NCBI RefSeq assembly: GCF_000208745.1
Contig: NC_030851.1
Span: forward strand, 34,703,706 to 34,767,705
Length of the DNA: 64,000 bases
Direction of reading: 5' to 3'
Origin: Theobroma cacao
Taxonomy: Eukaryota; Streptophyta; Magnoliopsida; Malvales; Malvaceae
This document shows positions 46,410 to 58,200 of the stretch, in pieces; the stretch's first letter is position 1, and each line of letters opens with the position of its first letter. The position numbers and the translations under genes were made by a program. Below the pieces are notes generated by a model. It was not told the DNA's origin. It did not search any database and was given only the letters and a program-made list of their open reading frames with translations.

Positions 46410-47162
46410 TGTTAGAACACCAAACTGAAAAATATCGGAATGGCTTCAAGGTGTGTAACAGTGCCACTGTCTTTAAGATTTTATTCGCCCCCACTAATAA
46501 TGTGCAAAAGGGTTACAGGCGATAAACCTTGATGATACAATGAAGCCCAGTGAATGACTACGTTCTGCACTATCGAAGTCGATCCACTAAGCATTCATTG
46601 ATGAATAACACGATTATCTAGTTTGTATAATTTTCTATAGTAAAATAATATAGAAGAAAATTTAAAAAATTTTGAAAGGAAAAGAGGGAGTGTTTTGTTT
46701 TTATTTTTTTTGTTTCAGAGGAGGGTCCTATTTATAAGCAATTGAGGCAATTTTCCAACAGACACAATTATGTCTGTTTTAGACATAAATGGTTTCTTTC
46801 TGTTTTTAACAGTTAAACCAACATACACATTTATGTCTTGTTTCAAACAAAATATGTTTCTGTCTATTTTCAATAGTTATTATCTGTTAAAAAAAATTAA
46901 AAATATATATTTTATCTGTTAAAAAAATTAAAAATATATTTTTTCTTTACACCTGCATGTGCCACTTGGCAAGTGCCATTATAAATAATTAAATATTAAT
47001 TTCAAGCCTACCCAGGCCCAAAAAGCTCATCCATGGTCCATTGCCTATTAAAGTCTAATTGTAATGGACTTATACTCTTTTCTATTTAAGTAACTCATTT
47101 TCCTTTTCTTTTTCCAGTGTGGGACTTTGTCCCACATTTATTATTATTGAAAATATCCAACG
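46410..47162 (-). repeat. 3' LTR of the copia element
   Basis: Direct repeat of 51660-52395 with many substitutions and small indels. Shared blocks include CATTCATTGATGAATAACAC and GGGTTACAGG. The outer end abuts the AAGGA duplication. Confidence 0.92.
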
Positions 47163-47610
47163 ATCCCCCACTATTTTCAAAATAATTTTTTCGTTTTTGA
47201 TAATCTTGGAAATCGATTACATAAATGAAGGTATCTTCCGATTAAACCTTCACTTAGTGAAAACGAATTGAAGTTAATCGAAATTGCATGGTAGACTATG
47301 CTTTAAACCAGTTATTCCATTTGGTTAACCGAACACATTTCACACAATGATTTCAATACCAATGAATGCACAATATCTGATGATGCTTTTATGGCCATGC
47401 GTCAGCATCCTCTTTTCATTAGTGTTGTTGGAGCCAAGCTCTTGAGCTTCTAGAAGCGGCCACACTTCAAACTCACATAAGTAGATCCCATCAAAAATGC
47501 CCCGTAACTAAAGTATTCTAATAAACTTTATGTTATGGGTCTATTAAGAGTATATAACTCATCATTTCCTTACCATTACGGGTACCTAACACACTTTTAC
47601 TTGGGATGAA

Positions 47611-47649
<39 letters not shown>

Positions 47650-47744
47650 TAACAGCCACATACAGATGATGTGCTTTGTCTCATTGAACTTCAAGACTTG
47701 ATGTTATACCAAGCGTTGAGTCGAGTTTCCACCATAGGTGACTT
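47163..47744 (-). other. 3' untranslated internal region of the copia element
   Basis: Noncoding sequence between the RNase H stop and the 3' LTR. It contains a (TA)n run at about 47616-47640 and the polypurine tract at 47163-47173. Confidence 0.65.
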
Positions 47745-50700
47745 TCAATTTATGAGTTTGAACCTTATCCCCTTTGAGGTCTTATTTATGAGATCTCTAG
47801 CGAGAGTTTTTGTTAAAAAATCCACCAAGTTTTCATTAGACCTCACAAAAGTTATAGTGATCACTGCATTATAAATTAACTGTCGGACATAGCTATGTCT
47901 TAATCCAACATGTCTAGACTTTCCATTATACACTTGACTATATGTTCTTGCTAAAGTTGCTTCACTATTACAACGGATAGATATTAGTGAAACTGGTTTT
48001 GGCCACAAAGGTATATCATAAAGTAAATTTCTTAGCCATTCGGCTTCTTTGGTGGTAGCAACCAATATAATAAATTCGACTGCCATGGTAGAATCTGTTA
48101 TACATGTTTGTTTCTTAAACCCCAAGAAATGGCATCCCCAACAAGCATGAAGACTCATCCACTTGTGGAAACATGATCTTCTAAATTTGTAATCCAGCGA
48201 GCATCCGAATATCCTTCCAATACTGATGGATATCCATTATAGCAAATACGATAGTTGATTATTTTCTTTAAATACCTTAGTACTCAATTTATGGCTTGCC
48301 AATGCAAAGTACCTGTATTACTTGTATACGTACTTAACTTTCCAACAACAAATGCTATATCTGGCTTTGTACACGTCATTGCATACATTAAGCAACCAAT
48401 CACTCTTGTATACTTTAATTGATCAATAGTCCTACCAGCATTATGTACTAATTTGATTTGAGGATCCATAGGTGTAGATGCTGGTATACAATCATTAAGA
48501 TCAAACTTTTTAAGTACCTTTTTAATGTAGTGCGATTGTGACAAAGTTATAATATTTTCATCTTGGAATATTTTAATTCCTAAGATAATATTTGCTATAC
48601 CCATATCTTCCATTGCAAAGTTATTTAACAAAAACTTTTTTGTTTCCTCTACTTGTTCTAAATTCGTGCCAAAAATTAGCATGTCATCCACATAGAAGCG
48701 AATTATAACACCTTTGCCATTTTGGAATTTGTTATATATGCATTTATCATATTCATTTATGTTATAGCCATTGGCTAAACAACTTCATCAAATTTTTGAA
48801 GCCATTGTTTTTGTGCTTGTTTAAGCCCATACAATGACTTGACAAGCTTACAAACCTTATGCTCTTGTCCTAGAACAATAAATCGTTCCAGTTGTGTCAT
48901 ATAGACTTCCTCTTCTAATTCACCATTTAAGAATGTTGTCTTGAAATTTATTTGATGAATCACTAAGTTATAAATTGATGCAAGGGAAATTAAAAGTCTA
49001 ATGGTAGTAATTCTAGTTACTGGAGTATAAATATCAAAGTAGTCAATCCTTTACTTTTGAGTAAAACCTTTGGCTACTAATCTTGCTTTGAATTTGTCTA
49101 TAGTTCCATCTACCTTCATTTTCTTTTTGAAAATCCATTTACAACCTATTAATTTAGAACCTGGTGGAAAATCAACCAAAATCCAAGTGTTATTTCCCAT
49201 TATTGAGTCCATCTCATCATTGATTGCTTTTTGTCAAAATGCATAATCTTGAGACTTCATTGCCTCATCATATGTAACAGGATCCAATCCAAATTAAAAC
49301 AATAAGGAATTTTATTATCTATATTTTCTCATGTTCTTTCTACAAAGAACAAATAAAAGTCTAGACCAAAATCTTTTATCTTTCTAGCCCTTTGCTTTTC
49401 CTTATTTTTTGGACTAGATTTATCATTATTTCCATTTTGTTCCAATGGAATGTCATTTGATTATATTGATTGTTGTGGTTGTAGTTTTCTTAACACAGAT
49501 TTGAATCTATTTTCATCAAAAATTATATCTCTTGATTCAATAACAGTGTTAACTAGAATTGAATCATTTGGTTCAATTACCATGAACCTATATGCTTTAC
49601 TATGTTATGCATATCCTATGAATATGCATTCTATTCCTCTTTCACCTAATTTCTTTCTTTTCGTTTCTGGAACTTTAACTACAACTCTGCAACCCCAAGC
49701 CTTTAAATAGCTAAGGTTAGGTCTCCTTCTCTTCCATTGCTCATATGGGGTTATTTTAGATTCCTTTTTAGGAACTCTATTTAATATGTGACAAGCTGTT
49801 AATAAAACTTCTCCCCAAAAACCTTTTCCAAAATCTGAGTATGATAACATAGCATTTACCATTTCGGTCAAGACCCTATCATTATGTTGTGGTGTATAAG
49901 GTGCTGAAATATGATGGATTATTCCGATAGAGGCAAAATAACTTGGACTATAATATTCTCCATCTCTATCCTATCTTAAGCACTTGATAAAAGATTCACA
50001 TCGTAATTCTACTTTTGTTTTATAAACCTTAAATTTATCAAGCACTTCATCTTTAAAATGTAGCAAATATACATAGCAATATCTAGAGAAATCATCAATA
50101 AATGTGACAAAATATTTCTTTCCAGCTAATGCATGTGTACTATGCATATCACACACATCACTGTATTAGTTCAAATAATTTAATATTTCTTTTAACTATG
50201 GGAAAAGGATTTCTAGTTATTTTTGTTAGCATGCATATATTGCATTTATCAATATTTTAATTAAACTTTGGAATTAAGTCCATTTTATAAATATCGTCCA
50301 ATCTTTTATAATTTAAATGTTTTAATCTATAATGCCATAAATAAGAGGATTCAATTATATAAGCAGAAACAACAGTTTTAGTCATAGTATTATTAATAAT
50401 ATTTAGTTTGAACATTCTCTCACATATATAACCTTTCCCAACAAATATTCCCCTCTTGAACAAAATGAATTTATCTGCCTTCAATACAAGCTTGAAACCA
50501 AACTTATTTAATAAACTCTCAGACACTAAATTTTTCCTAACTTTTGGAACATAGTAAACATTTTTCAAAGTTAAAATTTTTTCAAAAGTGAACTCAAGCT
50601 CAATAGTCCCTTTGCCTTTAATGGTTGTTGAAGAAGAATTTTTCATGTACAGGAAATTTCCATGGTCACTTGGAGTGAAATTCTTGAAGAGATTCTTGTC

Positions 50701-51632
50701 ATTGCACACATGTTTTGTTGCTCCTGAATCAATCCACCAATTATCATTTTCTTCAACCATATTGATTTCAGAAATCATAGTTACAAAATTTTTAGAAGTA
50801 GCACCATTTGAAGAAGTAATTTTCTTCTTTAATAATTGACATTCCTTTTTGAAATGTCCTGGTTTTCCGCAATGGAAGCATGTGCTTTTGTTCTTTCTTT
50901 TGAATTTCAAACCATTAGCAATCTACTTGAACTTCTTTTTGGCTAGTTTAATGCTATGTCCTTCCTCCACAACATACACTTTGGCTTCTCTTGAAACAGC
51001 AACTTGTTCTTATTTTTTGTATTCCTCTTCAATTCAAAGATGATTTGCCAAATCCTTAAGAGTTATATCTTTTTCTTCTTTTTTTTTTGTGTTTCAGACT
51101 TCTTTTAAAGTTTTTTCATGATGAAGGAAGTTTGTCTATAATGGAGGATACAATTATAGTTTCATCCATTTTTATTTTATATTATTTAAACTGGTTAAGT
51201 ATTCTTTCAATTTCTTGCAGTTGTTCTATAACAGAACGCCCATCGACCATTTGATAATTATTAAAGCAACTGACAAGAAATTTTTTACTGGTTGCATCTT
51301 TTGTCATATACCTAGTTTTCAGTTTGTCCCATAATTCTTTTGCAGTAGCTTCATTCTGGCATGTGTCAAATAAGTCATCAGCCAAACCATTCAAGATGTG
51401 GTCTTTGCACATATAATTGACATTGTCCTATTTCTGCCTCTCTCTGGTTGCAGCAACAGATTCATTTTCGCTTTCTTCTGGTTTAGGTGTAGTTAAGACA
51501 TAGACAATCTTCAATGTTGATAATAGGAAATGCATTTTCTTTTGCCATTTTAAAAAGTTGCCACCATCAAAACCGATCCATTTTGACAAAGTTAGAAGCC
51601 ACTTCTCTTAGCGTTCCACTTGCAGTAGCCAT
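47745..51632 (-). pseudogene. Broken gag-pol of the copia element
   Basis: The coding region starts at the ATG at 51632 and ends after RNase H at 47745, about 3.9 kb, close to full copia length. In order: Gag (51632-50900; zinc knuckle CFHCGKPGHFKKEC near 50870), protease (WWIDSGATKHVC near 50740), GAG-pre-integrase (LWHYRLKHLN near 50320), integrase (YFVTFIDDFSRY near 50110; FIGYA near 49610), reverse transcriptase (LYGLKQ near 48820; YVDD near 48690) and RNase H (48158-47745). A frameshift at a T run near 51567 and several later stops and shifts break the frame. Catalytic motifs survive in pieces only. Confidence 0.9.
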
Positions 51633-51659
51633 TGTTGAAACGAAATAAAACCTTAAGAT

Positions 51660-52395
51660 TGTTAAAATACTGAACTAAAAAATACCGGAATGGCTTTAAG
51701 GCGTGTAACAGTGCCACTGTCCTTAAGATTTTATTCACCCTCGCTGATAGTGTGCAAAAGGGTTACAGGTGATAAACCTCGATGATACAATGAAACTAAG
51801 TGATTGACTGCATTCCGCACTGACGAAGTCGATCCACTAAGCATTCATTGATGAATAACACGATTATCTAATCTTCTATATAATTTTCTATAGTAAAATA
51901 ATACAAAAGAAAATCTAAAAATTTTTGAAAGGAAAAGAGGGAGTGTTTTGTTTTTATATTTTCTGTGTCTTTTCTGTTTCAGAGGAAGGTCCTATTTATA
52001 GGCAATTGAAGCAATTTTCCAACAGACACAATTGTGTCTATTTTAGACAGAAATGGTTTTTTTTCTGTTTTTAACAATTAAACCAATAGACACAATTGTG
52101 TTTTGTTTTAAATAGAATTTGTTTTTGTCTGTTAACAACAGTTATTATTTGTTGAAAAAAATAAAAAAAAATATTTTTTATTTTTTCTGCACTTACATGT
52201 ACCATGTGTCGTTATAAATAATTAAATATCAATTTCAAACCCACCCAAACCCAGAAAACCCATCGATGGTCTATTGCCTATTAAAGTCCAATTGTAATGG
52301 ACTTATACTCCTCTCTATTTAAATAACTCATTTTCTTTTTCTTTTTTCAATGTGGAACTTTGTCCCACATTTATTATTGTTGGAAATATCCAACA
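51660..52395 (-). repeat. 5' LTR of the copia element
   Basis: This 736-bp direct repeat ends in ATATCCAACA next to the AAGGA duplication at 52396. It is more complete at the termini than the other LTR (TG...CA kept). Confidence 0.92.
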
Positions 52396-55293
52396 AAGGA
52401 TTCGAAAGACCAAGCTAGTGTATCGAAAGAGTGAAGAAACAAATTCAAGTCGTGGAGGAAGCAAAGGGAGGAAATGGAATTACGCAAGAATCTTGTGCTA
52501 TTCCTAAAGGAAGTATGAAATGGGCCCTTCACTCAAGATGGAGTTTAAAAAGTTTTAAGGAGAGAATTCACTCGCTTAGGAGTGCCTCTTGACTATGTCC
52601 TTTACGATCACAATCCTCAAGCTGTTTATGTGTTCAACCAAGTTTTGGGGCATGACATTGATGAAGTCATCACAAAAAGTCATGGTGGAGGTACTAATCA
52701 ATCCCTTTTTTCTTTTCTCTCTGGCTATTGGACTAGTTTAAATAATATCAGTAATTCTTATAAAGCTCAATAATAGTTTGTAATCATTAACGGACCAAAA
52801 AGGAAAAAAAATTAAAAAAAGCATCCAATATAAAAAATAGTAAAAAAAAAATTAAATTTTATTTTATTGTAAAATTCAAAGAAAAATAACAATGTTCTTG
52901 GTATAATTGTTTTGGGCGTTGTGGGTTGCCCAAGATCCAATCCTCAAAACTGGTTTATATGGTTTTTCCATAACATTTGGCCCAATAAAATACCAAACAA
53001 GCAACTTTCATCCAATGATGGAAAGCTGAAAGAGTCACCTGCCTACATTTATTAGTGACTTTGAGAACTTAAAGGCGTGACTAGATCCCTTGCAAAGGAT
53101 TTTGAACCAGAGATGGGTTCCATGGTGAAGTACAAAAGTAAAAAGGTGTTAGGCACCCAATCTGTCCACGTCGTGAAACTTGACTTTAACTGTTATCTAA
53201 TCAATTCATGCAACAGTAAAGTAGAGACAAACTAAGCACTTTTTCAAACAATTAACAATCTAAACTAATCAATTGTATAAATTCATCGTTGATCTTGATA
53301 TCAACCAAAACATTTCAACCAATCCTAATCATATAAATACTACATCTTGATCAATACTAATCTACGCATAGCAAATGAAATTAAAGCCTTAAATCATGCT
53401 TTTCTACACAAATAGGTAACCTAATATCCTTAGCAAACCAAATTAAACAATATATATATATATATATATAACAAAACCCATAACTTAATAATAAAAAATC
53501 AGAATGTGAAATATTCATAGTAAAACCATAAAAACCAGAAATTTAACCAAAATAAGCAAAAGTTAGCAAATAAGTATATTTCATCACTTTCCATCAAACC
53601 AAATCATGAAAGCCAAGTAAAATCCTAAAACATGCAATTCTAATTAATTAACATATAAATCATGCTAAAGGTCACCCTAAACCCCATGTATATGAATCGC
53701 TAAACCAAACATCTCATTTTATAAAATTATATTTCTCTACGTAATTATTTTTATTGTGAATATTGATTCAATACCATTAAATACAATAATACTAGAATTT
53801 TCGTACAAATAAACTTTAAGCTAATTTATTTATTTTAGGGTATATAAATAGTTAAATAACTTAATTATTGTTAAGAAAAAAAGATAAATTAACTAATGTG
53901 TAGTAGTCCCTTGGCTTTTAATTCAGACTTTGCCAGTCTCAATAAATAAATAAAATCCAAAAAAATTAATATAGAATTCTTAATCATGAATTTCTATGAA
54001 ACAAGACATCTACAATAATAACATAGATTAAAATTGTCCCTAAATAGAGTCCAATGGTGACACATGTTCAGTGATATAGAAGTAATTATGTCACTACTTT
54101 TGCACAAGAGATGCCGGCCAAACAATAAAATAAACCTCAAGCACTTAGATATTTTGTTCTATTTTAGTGTTATAGTACTCTGCGGTTCACTTCTTTTCTA
54201 GTCTTTCATGTGTTTCCAATTATGTTATACATCTTTTGGACAATTTAATTTTTGTCTTTATATATATTAAATTGTTTTCTATATTTCATGAATAGAAGTT
54301 TAAAATTCACTAAAAAGAAAGTAGCTTTACAATTCAACCATAAAGTTTAAAATATTTTAACACGAGAAAAATCCACAAACCTACTTGCATTTCCCTAAAA
54401 AAAGGTATTTTGAATAAAAGATGCAATAATCATAAAAAAGAATAATCAAAATTAAGAATGTTAATATCGAAAAACCAAAAGGAAATTTTAACTACAGAAA
54501 ATGTTTAAATATTTTTAGATATATTTACAAAAAATATATATAAATACTTTTCAAGTTTCGAAAAAAATATTAAAGTTTTTATAATTCCAATGACTATGCA
54601 TGAACTTTGTTATATACAAGCAAATGTTATTCAGCATTGTAACGAATCACAAAATTTCAAATCTTCCAAAATAATTAAGATTAATTCTAATAAATTTGAA
54701 AATTTTTGGTGAATTTGATTTGTCTGCATATTTAATACGTAATAAACATAAACAAAGTCATAAAAGGTAAACCAATATCAAAAAGGTGTTACTATTTTTA
54801 TTAAAGTCTTTATCTTTTATATATTTATTATTTATATTACATTATTAAATTTTATCTAATTAATAATTAATATATGATGAAATACAATATATTAATAAAA
54901 TATATTAGTAGTTAATATGGTAAGCCTTGTCACGATTTATTCAAAAGAAAAAAGTACAGACGTACGTTGCAATAAACAACGATCGTTGCACACAGACTTA
55001 ATCGTCGCAAGTTTCAAACCGAAAAGAATCGTAATTCTCAACCCTGTCCACCGGAAATTTCCAGCCCCACCCGTCACCACCACCACCACCACCACCGCTA
55101 CGCCCTAACTCCTAACTTACAGATCTCTCTCCTTTTATTTTTTTTAATTTTAATATCCAATAAAACGTCCACTTAAACGTCGCCAAAGAAAATACAAGAA
55201 GGAAGAAAAGCTTTCATTTCGATTCCGACGAAGCTGTGCAACAAAATTAATATATTTAAACAATCAGTTTTTTTTTCTCTCTCCTTCTCTCCG
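52396..55293. other. Intergenic region, old unrecognised repeat plus QSOX promoter
   Basis: Just right of the copia element an open stretch (to about 52773) continues the DNA that lay left of the insertion (46201-46404); its frames contain stops and no family was recognised. The rest is very AT-rich with a (TA)n run at 53451-53470. The last 300 bases hold a (CAC)n tract near 55076-55097 and CT-rich sequence typical of a 5' UTR. Confidence 0.5.
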
Positions 55294-58200
55294 ATGTCTG
55301 TTGTATATTGGATTTTGATTTTGAACCTTTGGATCTTAAAAGCGACGTCGTTGCAAGCGGGATCGCGAACGGTACTTCGAGAGATTAGCAGTAACAACGG
55401 CGGCGGCGGCGGTAGTGATCCGAAGGACTACGCCGTCGAATTGAATATCACGAATTTCGATGAGGTTCTCAAGGATACTCCAGCCACTTACGCTATAGTC
55501 GAATTCTTCGCTCACTGGTTAGTACTCTTTTATGTGCCCACTCTTAGCTGCGGAACTGTTTTAAATCTTGGGCTTTATTTTTTTGAGGTAATTAAATGTT
55601 GAGCTTTAAGCACGAAAATTATGCTAAACTTTTATAGCTTTGTTAACGCCGTTGACTGTTGAAGAAAAAGTTCTTCCTTTTTTTTTTATTTGTGAATTTC
55701 TTACTTAATGAAATTTTTAATTCTTATCATGGTGAGAATAGGAATTTCTATTTGAGTTAATAAAGAAGGATCTTATAGCTTCAAGTGTAGGGATTGACAT
55801 ATTGAACCTTTGAAAGTTTCCTATGCATGTAATTGAATGTATCAGTATTATGTTCTGTAATTGCTTGAAGTAAAAAATTCCAGCGATAACAGTTACAAAT
55901 TTAAATTTCTTTTTTAATTCAATGTTCAAAGTTTTGTCCTTTTTTGTCTATTTGTACAAACTTGAATGATATTATAACCTGTAATGCATCATTTTTCCCC
56001 TAAACTACCTGTGTTACTTAGAAATTAGACACCTTTGGAATCGGATGAACATAGGTATGAGGGGATGATCATTCAAATATTGGCAAAACTTGAGGAAAAT
56101 TGATACTGCCTTGTTGACATGTACCTGCTTCTGAACTGGACCTAATGGAATGAAATTCAAAATAGATCCAAAAATAAGCCTTTGAAGCCACAGACAAAAT
56201 TCTCCTTGCTTAACTCTGTTTCACCGTGACATTTTGTTGTTTCCAAATGGCCTGTGGCATATTGTCAACCATTTGCATGGTGGAAATATGTTTTGTGCTT
56301 TGCCTTGCAGGCTGGAGATATAAAGACATTAGGCTTTGCTTATAATGGCAATGGCTAACTGATCTTTGAACAAATTACACTTTTTACCTTATTTATAGGA
56401 TCTATGACACATATCACTGTTACATTAGTGACAGTTGATGTGTTCAAACAGCATGTACTTCTGGTAAAAGCCCATTTGGATGCCAGTGCAAATGTTCCTT
56501 TTAATTCAAAGATTACCCAACACAAAGAGGGTTTTCTCTTACAATATAGAATCTGATAAATTAGTATTAATATATTTGTGACATTCTATGGGTAAGTTCA
56601 TAATAAATGCATCCCCATGTCTAACTTTTTGGAGTTGCTTTGTCAAAGCCCTTTGTTCTTCATGGATACTTCTACCGGACCCTTGGAGTTCATTAGTTGC
56701 AGTGTAGGACAAGGGTTAGCAAACCAATTAATTATAGTTATTCACGTTTCATAGCCCAGGTTGATGTATTGTGTTATTTTACTATCAACATACCCAGGTA
56801 CCGTCAATATAATTTTATTTCCTTGTAGTTGCTTTGTTTGTTTAATTATATGTAGTTTATAATTGCAAAAGGCTTTCTTTTTCCATATGAATGGCACCTT
56901 TCTGCGCACTGGCACATGTGCTTGCATGCAGTGTGTTTGCCTGTTTTCGTAAAGTCAAGTATTATGTAGTTAGTGGTTGAATTCCATGCATTGTGCCAAT
57001 TTTATGATGTTATATGACATTCCTCTTGTGTGATTATCACTTTTCAGGTGCCCTGCTTGCAGAAATTACAAGGTATCATATGGTATATATTGCGGTTAGT
57101 ATTTTTCATATATTCATTTCTAATGATTTTTGCGGCTTTACCTACAATTTTGCAGCCCCATTATGAAAAAGTTGCTAGGCTTTTCAATGGACCTGAGGCT
57201 GTGCATCCTGGTATCATATTGATGACTCGAGTAGACTGTGCATTAAAGGTATTTACTTTGTCTTCTGAATACTTCCAAGGTGCAGCCTTGTGGATATAGT
57301 GCTGTAAAAATACTTGTTTCCTCAATGGCTTATATTTGCCTCACTAGCACAATTCTGGGGTTTAAGATCAGTTGAAAATCTAGTCTACATGCAGACTCTT
57401 TTATAATAAAGTTGTAATATCTTATGTTTAATAGCTAGAACGAGCAGTTTGAATAGCATCTGTCACGTGACAGATGGACAATTATATTTGATATGATCAT
57501 TCAGAGGTTGTATTGAGCTATTGCTCCATTTAAGCATTTCTTAACACTGCCAAACATTAAAAGGTATCTGTTAATACTTCTTTACTTATTTGAGAATATA
57601 TATCAAAATTCATTTGCATGAGCTTAAAATATTAGTTCAGTGTTCTTTTCCCTCTTTTGTAGATCGAGTTTATTTGTTTGATATTGAACTTTGTCAACTG
57701 TCAATAGCCAAATCCAAATCTTTAGCATCCCCCCTCCATCCTCTGTGGCATAAATTTTCTCTACCCCCTTTAATTGGGTCCTTATCTATCATTGGCATTC
57801 TTCCTTAGAAATAAAGGTTTTAGTACACCTAAGTTGATTGAAGGGTCTCATAAATGACTTGTGTCAAGAGCAAAAAAAAAAAAAAAAAAGCAATAATCTC
57901 TGAACTCCAAATTACATGCCAGCTCTATATTAGTTTGGGTCCCGAATTTATTCCCATCATGTAACTAATCTCTAACCTTGTCCACAAGGTATCTAGAAGT
58001 TTCAAATTGGTATGAATCGAAGGTTCTCTGGACATGGAGTGGTTTGTTGAATGTTACTGAAAGTTTATGAGAAATGAGAATTATTAGAAACCTAGGTGCG
58101 GAGCTTAGGGATCTTTTCTTTATTTAGTTTTCCCTATTCTTTTAAGAATTTGAGATTATTATTATCATTAACCCATCTCCTCCAAGCTGTTCTATCATCT

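Larger units (their letters stand above)
46410..52395 (-). mobile_element. Complete Ty1/copia LTR retrotransposon with 5-bp target duplication
   Basis: The element is 5986 bp, read on the minus strand. The 5' LTR is 51660-52395 and the 3' LTR 46410-47162. A perfect 5-bp direct repeat AAGGA flanks it (46405-46409 and 52396-52400). LTRs start TGTTGGATAT and end TAACA on the coding strand; the first base of the 3' LTR is mutated (TG to CG). A purine-rich tract AGTGGGGGAT lies just before the 3' LTR. Domain order Gag, protease, integrase, reverse transcriptase, RNase H defines copia. The LTRs differ at many positions and the reading frame is broken, so it is an old, inactive copy. No standard initiator-tRNA-Met primer site was seen next to the 5' LTR. 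Confidence 0.93.

Noticed and set aside
47671..47874. Plus-strand ORF within the copia element
   Set aside because: Antisense to the RNase H end of pol.
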